Shown here in pieces: positions 38,913 to 44,837 of a stretch of 64,000 nt of DNA. Every line of letters starts with the position of its first letter. Positions within the stretch are counted from its first letter, which is position 1. The notes under the pieces were generated by a model, which was not told where the DNA came from, ran no database searches, and saw only the letters and a program-made list of their open reading frames with translations. The stretch comes from Mactra quadrangularis (Eukaryota > Mollusca > Bivalvia > Venerida > Mactridae): the NCBI GenBank assembly GCA_025267735.1, contig CM046303.1:32154380-32218379 (forward strand). Direction: 5' to 3'. The translations under genes were made by a program, and so were the position numbers.

Positions 38913-41682
38913 CCCGCCCGCCCGCCCGCCCGCCCGCCCGCCCGCCCGCCCGCCCGCCCGCCCGTCCGTCCGTCCGTCCGTCCGTCCGTCCGTCCGTCCG
39001 TCCGTCCGTCCGAGATTGTTTTACTTCGCTTAGTTCAACAGACTTATGGTGCAACTGTGTTAAACCACCCGCGCAGGTACCCATTTACACCTGAGTTAAA
39101 TGAATCAATCGCAAGTAAATTTCAAGCTCATTGAAATTAACAGTGCCCTTGGTTGGGTTCACAGGCGGTCGGCACAGTCCCTAATCAAAAACACTATACA
39201 TGTACATATGTATATATATAGTGTTTTTTGATTAGAGACCGTGCCGGCTGCCTGTGGTTGTGTTCGAAATCGGAACCCCTTAGCGCGCGATCTATCATTG
39301 TACTAATGTATGTACTCTGTGTCATAGCGTTTGTAACATCTGAGGAAATAATGTCTTTCAGAAGAAACTTAAAAGTAATTTAAATTACTTAATTATCTAT
39401 TTTTTTTTCTAGGTATCCTTAGCGGAATGCACATTACATAGTCAAACTATAAAAAATACATATCAACCTTTACACATGGCTGGACAAATCGTTCATATCG
39501 ATCACAGGTAAGTCAGATTTATTTTCCGTATAACTGGAAGTTATCCATTACCCGGATATCCGGAAGTAACGCATCCGGTTCCGGCAGCGTTAGTCGCGGT
39601 TATTAATACAGTATCTGCTTAGTTGCTTTACGCAAAAATCTGCCTGCTTGTTTTACATGAAGCGATCGTCATGTAATACGTACATGGTGATGTAATTCAG
39701 TTGATATTTGTCTGTATTGCCTAGTGTTTCGTATTTTTGCAGCATCATCGTCTCAAATTAAATACCATTGAAATGGATACGATTTAGCGTAATGTATACA
39801 CGAGATCCTTTTGCTTGAATACCACTTTTCTCCTGCTGTGTCAAAATATCTCATTTCCTGCAAAAAGTCTGTTATAGTGAACGAAATGTCAGGTTAAATG
39901 GTTTTATTTGCTCTATTCATGTACTGCTTTCAAATAGGTATTTTTATAATCATTTTATAGGCCTTGTATATATATTTTTTGTATCTTAAAAATAAACTGC
40001 AATTCGTACCACCCTGATACTAATGTTGTGAAATAGGCTTTCCCAATATAAAGGCTATATTTACAAAAAAATTGTACATATGGTAAAGACAACGTTCCAT
40101 TGATTGAACTGAATCATTTTTGTGGAAAAAGAAATACAAACAGATGGGGACACAAAAGTACAATTAATCATTTGAAGTTTATGTAGCAAAAGTAAACAAT
40201 GCTTAACACTAATTTTACATCAGTACCACGCTATTCAACAATTATTTGACGTATCCAGAGTATATTTTTAATCACATGATCTTTAGGTGGTACAAAACAC
40301 TTGTTTTTAATCAATTTTATGTACCAACAAAAACATTCCGCAATTTATAATGTCAATAAGCACATACAGTATTTTTTTTCACGAAAATGCCCGCAATAAT
40401 CCTTTTTATGGTAATTGTTTACTTTTGCAAAGGACCTGTTTTATGTACAGCTCAGTTCAATTTTGGTGTGGAGAATTCAGAGTTAATGATATAAATTCAC
40501 TGAGCAAATTGCGAATTTTTGGGCAGAGAACTGTGTAAGCTAATTAATGCGATCTTTGAGGTCATTTAATTCTTGTCTATATCGAGAGATTGGCGATAAA
40601 TAAGTGTGCGTTAACCTTCCTTGTAACTGCTGTAAATCACGTGACTATACATGTAGACACTGATATTTACATAGTAAATGTTTGTCTGTGATACTTTGAT
40701 ACATGCTGCATTAAAACGTCATTCATGGTCTAAAACTTTGTGTTTTCAGCCTTTCATGGTCTATAACTTTGTGTTTTCAGTGTTTTCAGCCATTCATGGT
40801 CTATAACTTTGTGTTTTTAGCCATTCATGGTCTATAAATTTGTGTTTTCAGCCTTTCATGGTCTATAACTTTGTGTTTTCAGACATTCATGGTCTATAAC
40901 TTTGTATTTTCAGTCATTCATGGTCTATAACTTTGTGTTTTCAGCCATTCATGGTCTATAACTTTGTGTTTTCAGTGTTTTCGGCCATTCATGGTCTATA
41001 ACTTTGTGTTTTTAGCCATTCATGGTCTATAACTTTGTGTTTTCAGCCATTCATGGTCTATAACTTTGTGTTTTTAGCCATTCATGGTCTAAAACTTTGT
41101 GTTTTCAGCCATTCATGGTCTATAACTTTGTGTTTTCAGTGTTTTCGGCCATTCATGGTCTATAACTTTGTGTTTTTAGCCATTCATGGTCTATAACTTT
41201 GTGTTTTCAGCCATTCATGGTCTATAACTTTGTGTTTTTAGCCATTCATGGTCTATAACTTTGTGTTTTCAGCCATTCATGGTCTATAACTTTGTGTTTT
41301 TAGCCATTCATGGTCTATAACTTTGTGTTTTCAGTGTTTTCAGCCATTCATGGTCTATAAATTTGTGTTACCAGCCATTCATGGTCTATTGTGTTTTCAG
41401 TGTTTTCAGCCATTCATGGTCTATAACTTTGTGTTTTCAGCCATTTACAGTCTATAATTTTGTGTTTTCAGTCATTCTAGCGGAGATGATGAATTTATAG
41501 CTTCATGGAAACGACCAGAAAATTTCACAGAGATTATAGTCAGCCCTGACATGTTAGCACATCATTTCCCTGATGCTTTACTAGAGGCCATAGATGAAAT
41601 AAGAGAAAAAGATCCACAAATACATACAATAAAACCTAAAGAAAAAGATGATTTAAGATTAGTTATAGAGAATGAAAGCTAG
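9631..41682 (+). CDS. DAGLB: sn-1 diacylglycerol lipase, DAGL-beta-like (12 exons, 5' end missing)
   Basis: DAGLs hydrolyse the sn-1 acyl chain of diacylglycerol to give 2-arachidonoylglycerol, an endocannabinoid and arachidonate source, at membranes. Twelve exons with GT/AG borders and agreeing phases splice into about 665 codons: 9631-10119, 12433-12523, 13088-13203, 22262-22447, 23558-23687, 28200-28283, 29926-30081, 33466-33593, 35310-35451, 37740-37907, 39413-39507, 41472-41682. Order of parts: membrane helices, Cys-rich loop, lipase core with GHSLGAG (nucleophile Ser), LGDDII (catalytic Asp), a variable regulatory insert, then [10 protein letters not shown], whose His fits the triad. 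The protein stops soon after the core, as in DAGL-beta; DAGL-alpha has a long C-terminal tail. The start codon exon is not in the window or I could not find it. Nothing suggests a pseudogene. Confidence 0.93.
10140..10284 (+). mobile_element. TCTCAACTGTCAAA MITE, internally deleted
   Basis: Same inverted ends as 8960-9211 (TTCTCAACTGTCAAAACATG and CATGTTTTGACAGTTGAGAA) with only about 50 bp between them. It begins 20 bp after the splice donor of the first visible lipase exon. Confidence 0.85.
10609..10766 (+). mobile_element. Diverged fragment of the ATGGCGG-rich element
   Basis: TTCCGCCATCTTGGACGCCA, then a GAATTCTCGGAAATGCTCAAG region, TTCCATGC and finally GCCGGACT follow the order seen at 3425-3595. 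It is clearly diverged and lacks the rest of the element. Confidence 0.6.
11859..12099 (+). mobile_element. TIR element with TATACCCCCGC ends
   Basis: Left end TATACCCCCGC and right end GCGGGGGTAT are inverted repeats. A short tetranucleotide-like tract (GTGCGTGCGTGCGTCCGTCC) follows the left end. The overlapping short reading frames show no domain. A small non-autonomous DNA element is the simplest reading. Confidence 0.55.
12203..12392 (+). mobile_element. MITE with GCGCATACATTAA-type ends, copy 1
   Basis: Left GTTAAATTTCATTCAGCTGT and GACGCATACATTAACC mirror right TTAATGTATGTACAATTGAC and GAATAGAATTTAAC. The better copy is at 33219-33399. A lone end of this type sits near 31590-31637. Confidence 0.7.
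12433..12523 (+). CDS. DAGLB: DAGL exon: CKCMFMC segment
   Basis: 91 nt, phase 2 in and phase 0 out (donor GTAAGT). It encodes [13 protein letters not shown] then [14 protein letters not shown], the membrane-proximal Cys cluster and the start of the cytosolic domain. The cluster corresponds to a Cys-rich patch in vertebrate DAGL-beta and is a plausible acylation site (inference). Confidence 0.9.
12637..12808 (+). mobile_element. SINE family 1, body fragment
   Basis: CTTTCGTGGAGCTTGG, ACGGCCATTCTCCCTCCTAC and CAGTCACTGATGGAAGTAT, then a decayed tail (CTATGGCGTTGCACCTAA), match the body of 15792-16100. The head is missing and part of the body is deleted. Confidence 0.7.
13088..13203 (+). CDS. 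DAGLB: DAGL exon: [13 protein letters not shown]
   Basis: 116 nt after TTTTTTAG, donor GTATAG. The motif [16 protein letters not shown] is strongly conserved in the family. It is followed by a basic stretch ([12 protein letters not shown]) that is variable between DAGLs. Confidence 0.92.
13668..13925 (+). repeat. GTGATCACGTG minisatellite
   Basis: About eleven units of 21-24 bp, each with (G)GTGATCACGTG(A/T)CTG. The core combines the palindrome GTGATCAC with CACGTG, a canonical E-box. Because the period is a multiple of three, both strands have an open frame (13657-13908 + and 13699-13896 -). I treat these as incidental. Confidence 0.85.
14038..14098. mobile_element. Small hairpin element with GGCGG ends
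   Basis: GGCGGACGGCACGGTTCC on the left mirrors GGAACCGTGTGTCGGCCGCC on the right with a loop of about 20 nt, flanked by TA on both sides. Its ends resemble those of 39160-39256. Confidence 0.7.
14773..15032 (-). mobile_element. TCTCAACTGTCAAA MITE, full length
   Basis: Ends TTTTTTCTCAACTGTCAA and TTTTGACAGCTGAGAAAAAA are inverted. The interior ATAAGCAGCTCTACTCGATC matches the copy at 8960-9211. Confidence 0.85.
15792..16100 (+). mobile_element. SINE family 1, full-length reference copy
   Basis: The head 15792-15863 is tRNA-like: GCCCGGCTAGCTCTGTTGG carries an A box, CTTCTGA fits an Arg (TCT) anticodon loop, and GGTTCGATTCC is a perfect B box. The unrelated body (TTTCGTGGAGCTTGGTCAT, ACGGCCATTCTCCCTCCTAC) and tail (ACGGCGTTAAACCTAACAAA) follow. 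Pol III promoter elements plus dispersed copies identify a tRNA-derived SINE rather than a functional tRNA gene. Confidence 0.88.
16427..16495. mobile_element. CATTCGGAACTCCTCGG hairpin, copy 1
   Basis: CATTCGGAACTCCTCGG is mirrored by CCGCGGTGGTCCGAATG about 35 nt later. A second copy lies at 35518-35586. A 69-bp foldback with no coding capacity. Confidence 0.65.
16696..16928. mobile_element. MITE with TTTCGTTTAAACG interior, copy 1
   Basis: CGGAGCTCCTAAAGTGACAT on the left mirrors ATGTCATTTTAGGGATCCG on the right, flanked by TA at each end, as for mariner-type insertions. The interior is a run of TTTCGTTTAAACGAAAT-like palindromes. A second copy lies at 31977-32350. Confidence 0.75.
16929..19829. 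other. Long intron stretch, nothing recognised
   Basis: Lies between the lipase exons at 13088 and 22262. Short overlapping frames near 18069-18457 lack domains, splice context or family resemblance. No tRNA, SINE or TIR structure was identified. Confidence 0.45.
19830..20700 (-). mobile_element. LINE relic: RT C-terminal region and 3' tail
   Basis: Read on the - strand, about 20640-20545 gives [20 protein letters not shown], the end-of-RT motif of non-LTR retrotransposons (FxNAYIxPxLDYxS). Further 3' are [14 protein letters not shown] and, near 20265, [12 protein letters not shown], as in the C-terminal part of such ORFs. Stops and frameshifts interrupt it. The 3' end reaches a (TAA)n tract at 19838-19862. 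The CA-rich tract at 20003-20120 is a low-complexity insertion or 3' UTR. Confidence 0.7.
20003..20125 (+). repeat. CA-rich low-complexity tract
   Basis: ACACACACACTCCCCCACAC-type sequence with interspersed GCACGCACGC. The open frames on both strands across it are compositional. Confidence 0.8.
21400..21545 (+). mobile_element. Short TIR element carrying a tRNA-like segment, copy 2
   Basis: Outer ends TTGTCACGG and CCTGTGACAA are inverted. Inside (about 21446-21520) is a tRNA-like sequence with A box (ATATCTCAGTCGGGAGAGC), anticodon-arm-like GCCTTGTAAGCGAG and B box (GGTTCAAGTCC). Copy 1 is at 4555-4717. The combination of DNA-element ends with a pol III-like cassette is unusual. Confidence 0.65.
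21546..21680. repeat. AGGCAATTTACAAA repeats with palindrome
   Basis: TTTAGGCAATTTACAAAATG-like units recur three times, ending in a 26-nt near-perfect palindrome at 21630-21655 (TTTAGGCAATTT mirrored by AAATTGCCTAAA). Related words occur at 21060-21180 on the other side of the TIR/tRNA element, which may have inserted into this repeat. Confidence 0.5.
21839..22187 (+). mobile_element. GTACGGG-rich MITE, copy 2
   Basis: Inverted relative to 6658-7005. It starts GCTACAGTCCCATAA and ends TTTTATGGGACTGAGGC. The copies are collinear throughout, including ACACGTATTGGTTTCAAAGT and CTGTCTGCACGTAC-type words. Confidence 0.82.
22262..22447 (+). CDS. DAGLB: DAGL exon: [14 protein letters not shown]
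   Basis: 186 nt between ATATTACAG and GTGATG. It encodes an acidic linker, then [15 protein letters not shown], matching the family's YxxFAxxxYGWP motif, and ends in [10 protein letters not shown], the start of an unusually Cys-rich loop. It lies about 75 bp downstream of an inserted MITE. Confidence 0.93.
22448..23557. other. Lipase intron with one tRNA-like fragment
   Basis: No further exon seen. At 23103-23175 a tRNA-like stretch (GTTGTCGAGCGGTTAAGACG, then GGACTGGTAATC) resembles the head of a tRNA-derived SINE with a degraded B box. The frame 23206-23451 shows no domain. Confidence 0.5.
23558..23687 (+). CDS. DAGLB: DAGL exon: Cys-rich loop
   Basis: 130 nt between TTTCAG and [26 protein letters not shown] continues the Cys cluster from the previous exon, and [14 protein letters not shown] matches the loop before the core. 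The two exons together place eight Cys within about 30 residues. Confidence 0.92.
24129..24273 (+). mobile_element. TCTCAACTGTCAAA MITE, internally deleted
   Basis: Ends GTTCGTTTTTCTCAACTGTC and GACAGTTGAGAAAAAACAGA are inverted, separated by about 85 bp. Confidence 0.83.
24274..25249. other. Lipase intron, nothing recognised
   Basis: No exon or repeat family identified. A GGATTACCTGTCCC...CAAACGGTAATCATGG stretch at 24299-24355 is mildly symmetric but has no second copy in the window. Confidence 0.4.
25250..26860 (-). mobile_element. LINE relic: RT catalytic motif to 3' end
   Basis: On the - strand near 26740 is [20 protein letters not shown], a (V/Y/F)ADD reverse-transcriptase active site. 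It is followed by [17 protein letters not shown] and YKHLGM (26697-26428), then [20 protein letters not shown] and INYRKLQFL (26416-26153), the RT thumb and C-terminal region of non-LTR elements. [20 protein letters not shown] zinc-knuckle-like motif follows near 25790-25730. At least two frameshifts separate these parts. A hairpin at about 25464-25502 (CCATCTCACTCGGGGGCG / CGGGTGAGATGG) lies in the 3' region. Confidence 0.85.
26930..27225. repeat. Low-complexity AACTAGTTAAC tract
   Basis: Words such as TTAACTAGTTAACCA, TTAACCAGGTAACCAC and AACTAGTTAATTAAG recur irregularly without a fixed period. Probably a decayed simple repeat. Confidence 0.5.
27848..28140 (-). mobile_element. SINE family 2 with tRNA-Leu-like head
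   Basis: On the - strand the head reads GTCAGTGGCACAGTCGG (A box), TTTTAAATCCAGC (Leu-like anticodon region with an extended variable arm) and GGTTCGAGCC (B box). The body and tail (CCTAACCTAG, GGTGCTAAACCCAAC in this sense) match the copies at 29328-29602 and 35653-35793. Confidence 0.75.
28200..28283 (+). CDS. DAGLB: DAGL exon: AVRGTLSLQ
   Basis: 84 nt, phase 0 at both ends. It encodes [20 protein letters not shown] then RGTLSLQ, the first core beta strands of the lipase fold. The RGT(M/L)SLQ motif is a family signature. Confidence 0.95.
29328..29602 (-). mobile_element. SINE family 2, full-length copy
   Basis: Read in reverse, the head begins CCCGGGTCGATAGCGCAGTT (A box) and has GCGGGTTCGAATCCCACCCG (B box) after an extended variable arm. 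The body includes a GGTGAGTACTGG word and the tail ends TTGATACGGCGTTAACTCC. The overlapping frames at 29422-29870 are spurious. Confidence 0.82.
29926..30081 (+). CDS. DAGLB: DAGL exon: DVITDL to nucleophile-preceding helix
   Basis: 156 nt, phase 0. It starts [13 protein letters not shown] and contains [16 protein letters not shown], the helix region before the catalytic Ser strand. Donor GTAAAG. Confidence 0.95.
30380..30760 (-). mobile_element. Tc1/mariner-type MITE, copy 1
   Basis: CAGTACCACCAAACGTTTGG mirrors CAAACTTTTGATGGGTTCTG, and TA flanks both ends. The interior is the reverse complement of 37261-37630 (AATTCATGAAATTTGTTTTC here). No transposase. Confidence 0.85.
31209..31577. mobile_element. 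MITE with AGGGACTTCAGTC ends
   Basis: TTAGGGACTTCAGTCAGTTA and the GTAGGTCC word 60 bp in are mirrored by GGACCTACC and TAATTGACTGAAGTCCCTTA. The frame 31183-31392 lies in the left half and has no domain. Confidence 0.75.
31977..32350. mobile_element. MITE with TTTCGTTTTTACGAAAT interior, copy 2
   Basis: The left end CGGAGCCCCTAAAGTGACAT matches 16696-16928. The right end (AAATGTCACG...CACTCCG) is diverged. The interior is an extended run of ATTTCGTTTTTACGAAATAT palindromes, longer than in copy 1. Confidence 0.7.
32800..33055 (-). mobile_element. SINE family 1, diverged, headless
   Basis: GTTGGGTTTAATGCCTCATC, CGACAGTCAGTCAACCTGCT, TACTTCCGTCAGTGACCGAC and GATAGGAGGGAGAATAGCCG follow the order of the reference SINE in reverse, without the tRNA-like head. 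Confidence 0.7.
33219..33399 (+). mobile_element. MITE with GGCGCATACAT ends, copy 2
   Basis: TACTGTCAATGGCGCATACA mirrors TGTATGCGCCACTGACAGTT, with outer AAAATTTTATTT / GAATGGAATTTATT. It lies 66 bp before the catalytic-Ser exon. Confidence 0.75.
33466..33593 (+). CDS. DAGLB: DAGL exon: catalytic Ser, GHSLGAG
   Basis: 128 nt between ATTTTCAG and GTAAGA. It encodes [20 protein letters not shown], the nucleophile elbow, where the central Ser corresponds to Ser472 of human DAGL-alpha. It ends [10 protein letters not shown], again a family motif. Confidence 0.96.
33704..33960 (+). repeat. 51-bp minisatellite, about five copies
   Basis: ACTTC(T/C)CAACAACAACC, then TTGAATAACAGCATACTCTT, recurs every 51 bp. 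The frame 33706-33942 (TSQQQPxxNNxILF repeats) exists because 51 is a multiple of three. It is intronic and I do not treat it as coding. Confidence 0.85.
34010..34969. other. Lipase intron, GC-richer patch then AT-rich
   Basis: 34030-34300 is richer in G/C (GGGTCCCAGGTGGGTACCCT and similar) than its surroundings. No exon, repeat copy or RNA was identified. Confidence 0.4.
34970..35245 (+). repeat. Dispersed repeat with AGGTACCCATTTACAC, copy 1
   Basis: CACTGACTTTACATCTA, GGTACCCATTTACACTTGAG, GTAAATTTCTTGC and AACAGTGCCC-like words occur in the same order at 38775-39140. Copy 1 lacks the tetranucleotide tract found in copy 2. The class is uncertain; possibly a SINE-like element. Confidence 0.6.
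35310..35451 (+). CDS. DAGLB: DAGL exon: catalytic Asp, VLGDDIISR
   Basis: 142 nt, phase 2 to 0. [12 protein letters not shown] aligns with the family's LGxDxxxR segment, so the second Asp of GDD is the likely triad acid. Donor GTATGT. Confidence 0.94.
35518..35586. mobile_element. CATTCGGAACTCCTCGG hairpin, copy 2
   Basis: CATTCGGAACTCCTCGGTCA mirrors TCGAGGTGTTCCGAATG. Same ends and length (69 bp) as 16427-16495. Confidence 0.7.
35653..35793 (-). mobile_element. SINE family 2, 3' fragment
   Basis: TTTTACGCCGTGTCAACACA, CCCAACCTAGCTTTCCTGAC and TACTCACCTACCCTTCCACA match 29328-29480. The tRNA-like head is missing. Confidence 0.72.
35794..37260. other. Lipase intron, nothing recognised
   Basis: AT-rich, no exon or repeat family identified. 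The short frames at 36208-36661 and 36962-37153 have no domain. Confidence 0.4.
37261..37630 (+). mobile_element. Tc1/mariner-type MITE, copy 2
   Basis: CAGTACCCACCAAAAGTTTG mirrors CATACTTTTGGTGGGTACTG, with TA on both flanks. CAGTRCCxxxCAAAAGT ends are typical of Tc1-like elements. Inverted relative to 30380-30760. No transposase. Confidence 0.88.
37740..37907 (+). CDS. DAGLB: DAGL exon: regulatory insert
   Basis: 168 nt, phase 0. It begins [14 protein letters not shown], similar to the family's KxxIL.G.W region, then a polar Asn/Thr/Asp-rich stretch ([14 protein letters not shown]). This is the position of the variable regulatory loop in DAGLs. Confidence 0.88.
37908..38774. other. Lipase intron, nothing recognised
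   Basis: Several short overlapping frames, none with a domain or splice context. Confidence 0.4.
38775..39140 (+). repeat. Dispersed repeat with AGGTACCCATTTACAC, copy 2
   Basis: Flanks of the tetranucleotide tract match 34970-35245: CACCGACTTTACAAATATC and CTCGGGCTACTGGT on the left, GCAGGTACCCATTTACACCT and AACAGTGCCCTTG on the right. The tract occupies the place of a short variable spacer in copy 1. Confidence 0.6.
38822..39012 (+). repeat. Four-phase tetranucleotide microsatellite
   Basis: (TGTC)n passes to (TGCC)n, then (CGCC)n, then (CGTC)n, with hardly any interruption, over about 190 bp. Adjacent phases differ by one base per unit. Frames on both strands are artefacts of the tract. 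Confidence 0.95.
39160..39256. mobile_element. Perfect hairpin element with CACAGGCGG ends
   Basis: CACAGGCGGTCGGCACAGTC and CTAATCAAAAACACTATA are mirrored by TATAGTGTTTTTTGATTAG and GACCGTGCCGGCTGCCTGTG, with a loop of about 18 nt. The pairing runs over about 39 bp. It directly abuts the preceding repeat. A related half copy is near 11224-11270. Confidence 0.8.
39413..39507 (+). CDS. DAGLB: DAGL exon: [12 protein letters not shown]
   Basis: 95 nt after TTTTTTTTCTAG, donor GTAAGT, phase 0 to 2. [12 protein letters not shown] matches the PPG(R/K)I(I/V)H(I/L/V) strand of the family after the regulatory loop. Confidence 0.9.
39508..40724. other. Lipase intron, nothing recognised
   Basis: AT-rich sequence with no exon or repeat seen. 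The frame at 40350-40538 has no domain. Confidence 0.4.
40725..41471 (+). repeat. About 31-bp minisatellite of splice-acceptor-like units
   Basis: CCATTCATGGTCTATAACTT then TGTGTTTTCAG (or TTTTTAG) repeats more than twenty times, with occasional extra TGTTTTCAG or TGTTTTCGG insertions. The final unit supplies the acceptor (TTTGTGTTTTCAG) of the last lipase exon at 41472, and the exon's own first bases (TCATTC) match the start of the unit. Confidence 0.93.
41472..41682 (+). CDS. DAGLB: DAGL terminal exon: catalytic His and stop
   Basis: Starts after TTTGTGTTTTCAG, the last of a long run of such motifs, and ends at TAG 41680-41682. It encodes [20 protein letters not shown] then [15 protein letters not shown] His before (L/F)P is the expected triad His. 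A short Lys/Asp-rich tail follows, so the protein is of the short DAGL-beta type. Confidence 0.95.
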
Positions 41683-42506
41683 GACATATTGGATATGTAT
41701 AACACTTCATTTGTCATTAAAAGAATGAATCCTAGCCGCTTTGATTCATATTATGATTATGTTGAAAAGTAGCCATTCATACGTAGTCACGTGACTGATG
41801 ACAAAGCACCATTGACGGATAAACCTAGGTGTAATATGTCAATAGGTATCCTTCTATTAAAGCTCAGTTGGCGGTAGGATAAATTGTATTTGTTTTTCTT
41901 ACAGTTTCCAGTTTTATTTAGTTATGGCTACTTATGGTACATACATCTACTGTATATATGATGATATATAAGTTTACAAGAAAGCTATTCATATATTGAC
42001 TGGAATCATTTCAAAAGGTAAAACCTGAGACAAAAATGAGTTTATACACACACTGAACTCCGACTTTGCAGCACAAGGCTTGTAGCATATTGTTATGAAA
42101 GTCATTTGAGACACAGCTTAACCTCTGTAGGCCAATGTTTCTACTGATATTGTCCAGTTTACTGTTCCAAGAAATATGACAAAGATAGCCGATCTGTCAA
42201 TTCCTTTTGTTTGCCCATATTGGCGAAACATTCTCACAAATGACTTAAAAGTTTTATCAACGGAAATTTAGACAAAGTCTTAAAACATGTCATTTCATAA
42301 ATGAACATCAAATACTTTTAAACCATGATTTTATGTAAAATTTATGTGATCAAATGTAAATTACAATCAAATAGTTAGACTCTAAACTATAATGTGTTGC
42401 TCTGTACAAATGGACATGTATTTTATGTTTATTGGTAATGTTTGGCTTACAAACTTCGATTCTATTGGTGGTATTTTCTAAAGCATTATTACATCAGTAT
42501 AAGATT

Positions 42507-42560
42507 GTTTGTTTTGTTTTACGGCGCACCAACACAGAAAGGTCATATCGCGCCGATCAG
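42507..42560 (-). mobile_element. SINE tail fragment
   Basis: GTTTTGTTTTACGGCGCACC, then AACACAGAAAGGTCATATCG, matches the shared tail of both SINE families, shortened. Confidence 0.5.
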
Positions 42561-42769
42561 TATAAGAGTGTAGTCTGATACATGTTTTAACCATTAGTTT
42601 TGAAGAACTTGTTAAGTTTATGAATATATAATTTTGAAAAATCACAGTACTGATAAATGGCTATAGGCAATCAATGGATTTAATGAATCAATTACTTAGA
42701 TACTTTTGAAAAAGAATTAAAACGTCAGAGCGAAGCTAGTCCACATAGTTCTTTATTTATATGTGACCC

Positions 42770-42775
42770 AATAAA
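42770..42775 (+). promoter_or_regulatory. Candidate polyadenylation signal AATAAA
   Basis: Canonical hexamer about 1.09 kb after the lipase stop. No cleavage-site evidence. Confidence 0.3.
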
Positions 42776-43308
42776 ACTTCATGGTGCAAACTGAGATTCA
42801 AAACCTACGACCTCTCCAGTTGTAAGCGGTAACTCTACGACGTCGCAATTAAATCTAGCTTAAAGGCAAGGGAGTACAAGTGCCATATTATACATCTGTT
42901 ACTTATATGTTGTTAAACAATTTTGTGCTGATCTTTTGAAATTGCATCTTACTATTTTTGTAAACTTAGTATTTAGTACAGCTAAAATTTTCATCAAATA
43001 TGTTTTACTTTATGCAGTTTTTGTATAGGTGTATATTTTTACTGTCATCTTTTGAATATTTATTTATGTAGTTACTTGATAGTTTTATAAAATTTATAAT
43101 TGCACATATTTTAATTAATGTTTCCTTTTTTTATACACAATATTTTGTGTTCATTTTTAAATACAGTTTTACTTCTAAATACCCAAATTTATCTTTTCTA
43201 TTCTACTTTCTTATATTTCTACACATTTTGATATATTTCTAAGATAATTAATCTATACCCATTTACATGTTAGAATCTACATGACATTTTATGTATGTTT
43301 TTTCAATA

Positions 43309-43386
43309 GACTATATCCGGAATCTTTGTACCGCCTGTGCACGGACGGAAAAACCCCATAAATTTGAATTCCGGATGAGGTCTATT
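43309..43386. mobile_element. Small foldback: AATAGACTATATCCGGAAT ends
   Basis: CAATAGACTATATCCGGAAT mirrors ATTCCGGATGAGGTCTATTG. The interior TTTGTACCGCCTGTGCACGG recurs (inverted) at 47606-47662, and the right end recurs at 48306-48345. Confidence 0.65.
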
Positions 43387-44618
43387 GACCTGAGACAAAT
43401 TAATACATAACACATTTATCATTACATGTACTAAATATTATGACTGATGTACTTAACGAAACTTCTAAGTACCCTGATTTCCATATTGTAGGATTTATTT
43501 TTTATTTTTCGACATGTATTTCCGATCGATTGTGAAAATCATTAAAAATATATGATATATTTATATATATATATCCTATAGAACCATACTGTCGTTTGCT
43601 TGCATGGTTTTCATGCTTCTTTATCGATGGAAAACTGTTTTTTTTTTTGTGTGCATGTACTGAAAAGAGGAAATTAGCGAGTATTTCTCGTGCAAAAATC
43701 CTTGTGTTGGTGAAAATCGTGTGTTGATATGCACACACAACGAAAAATCAAGAAATGGCTCGAATGTCGCTTCAAGAACGAGTAATTGCATTAGGTTTTT
43801 GCAAGGCGATGCGTCACCTGCAGAGATAAAATTTCTGTTAAATCATAGTAATTAGAAATCAACACTTACGTGATAAAATGATTGGACATACAGAACAGAA
43901 CAGAACAGAACAGAATTTTATTTAGAAAAGTACAAAGTACATATTCATAAATAAATACAATAATTAAAGCATAATTACACATAATCAATATAGCAACGTA
44001 TACATGTGAATTTTACAAGAAGATGAACATATTATCAAGTACATGTTGGAAAATAAAGATTTCCTACATTAATGAAATCGGGGTACTTAAAAGTTTCGTT
44101 AAGTGCATACTTTATATACATGATAACTTTTTGTCTCTGGTTAATTTTAATTGGCTATATCATTTCCTTCACTAATGTGTTCATATCTAAATTGAAATCC
44201 ATGGTTGTGTTTTTTACATATACACAAGCTTTAAGCTTTACATGATTGCATTGTTATTTTATGTAAATGTTTGCATGAGTAAATGTAAATATGTAAGTCC
44301 ATGTTAATGTTATAAATGTGTTACTGACGTAGTATGTATATTTTATATAGTTATTTTTGTTGTTATAATATTTTATAAAGGTTACATTCCGTATAAAACA
44401 CGAGTAACTTCAGTATTAAACATTAAATTCTACATGGTGTTTGTTCTCTTTTGATACAATTGAAACATTTCTTCAACTTTTGATATGCAAGGACTCTTCA
44501 GGTAGTATGGCACACGTAAGTAAATTTTGATTTTCCTGTAGCGACTTTATTATGTGTATATTGCATAACTGACAGACTGTCACAAGCATAAAGTAATGTA
44601 TGGTGGCTGATTTATGCC
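43387..44618. other. AT-rich spacer with a possible LINE tail
   Basis: (ACAGA)n at 43896-43915 followed by ATTTTATTTAG resembles the 3' tail of an inverted LINE, but no coding part is visible. Around 43757 MARMSLQERVIALGF, then a frame change, is weakly reminiscent of a transposase N-terminus. Nothing else recognised. Confidence 0.35.
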
Positions 44619-44837
44619 ATGTCGCAGTGTTGTCCCGCGGGGCGCCACACGAAAACACGAAAGTACGACAAAATGGTCTTTTTGTCGTATCATCGTCCCG
44701 CGAGGCGCCATGCAAAAACACAATCATACAACATTTTAATCATTTGTCGTGTTTTCGCCTGGGAAAGCACAATGCAACGATGTATTTTAACGACAAAACT
44801 TTTACAAAGATACGACACATTTTCGTGTCGTGTTATT
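44619..44837. repeat. Partial arms of the CCCGCGAGGCGCCA palindrome family
   Basis: GTCCCGCGGGGCGCCACACG, then GACAAAATGG, TTTGTCGTATCATCGTCCCG and GCGAGGCGCCATGCAAAAAC are diverged versions of arm segments of the adjacent 44838-45216 palindrome. Confidence 0.6.

Larger units (their letters stand above)
41683..42775 (+). other. DAGLB: Probable 3' UTR and downstream of the lipase gene
   Basis: No reading frame of note. An ATTAAA lies near 41857 and an AATAAA at 42770-42775. Either could direct polyadenylation; transcript evidence is lacking. A short SINE tail fragment lies at 42507-42560. Confidence 0.4.

Noticed and set aside
38770..39094. Frames rich in TDGR/AGGR and CLPA repeats
   Set aside because: Pure translation of a tetranucleotide microsatellite on both strands.
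43757..43860. Tc1-like transposase N-terminus (MARMSLQERVIALGF)
   Set aside because: Too short, frame changes immediately, and no DDE motifs follow.
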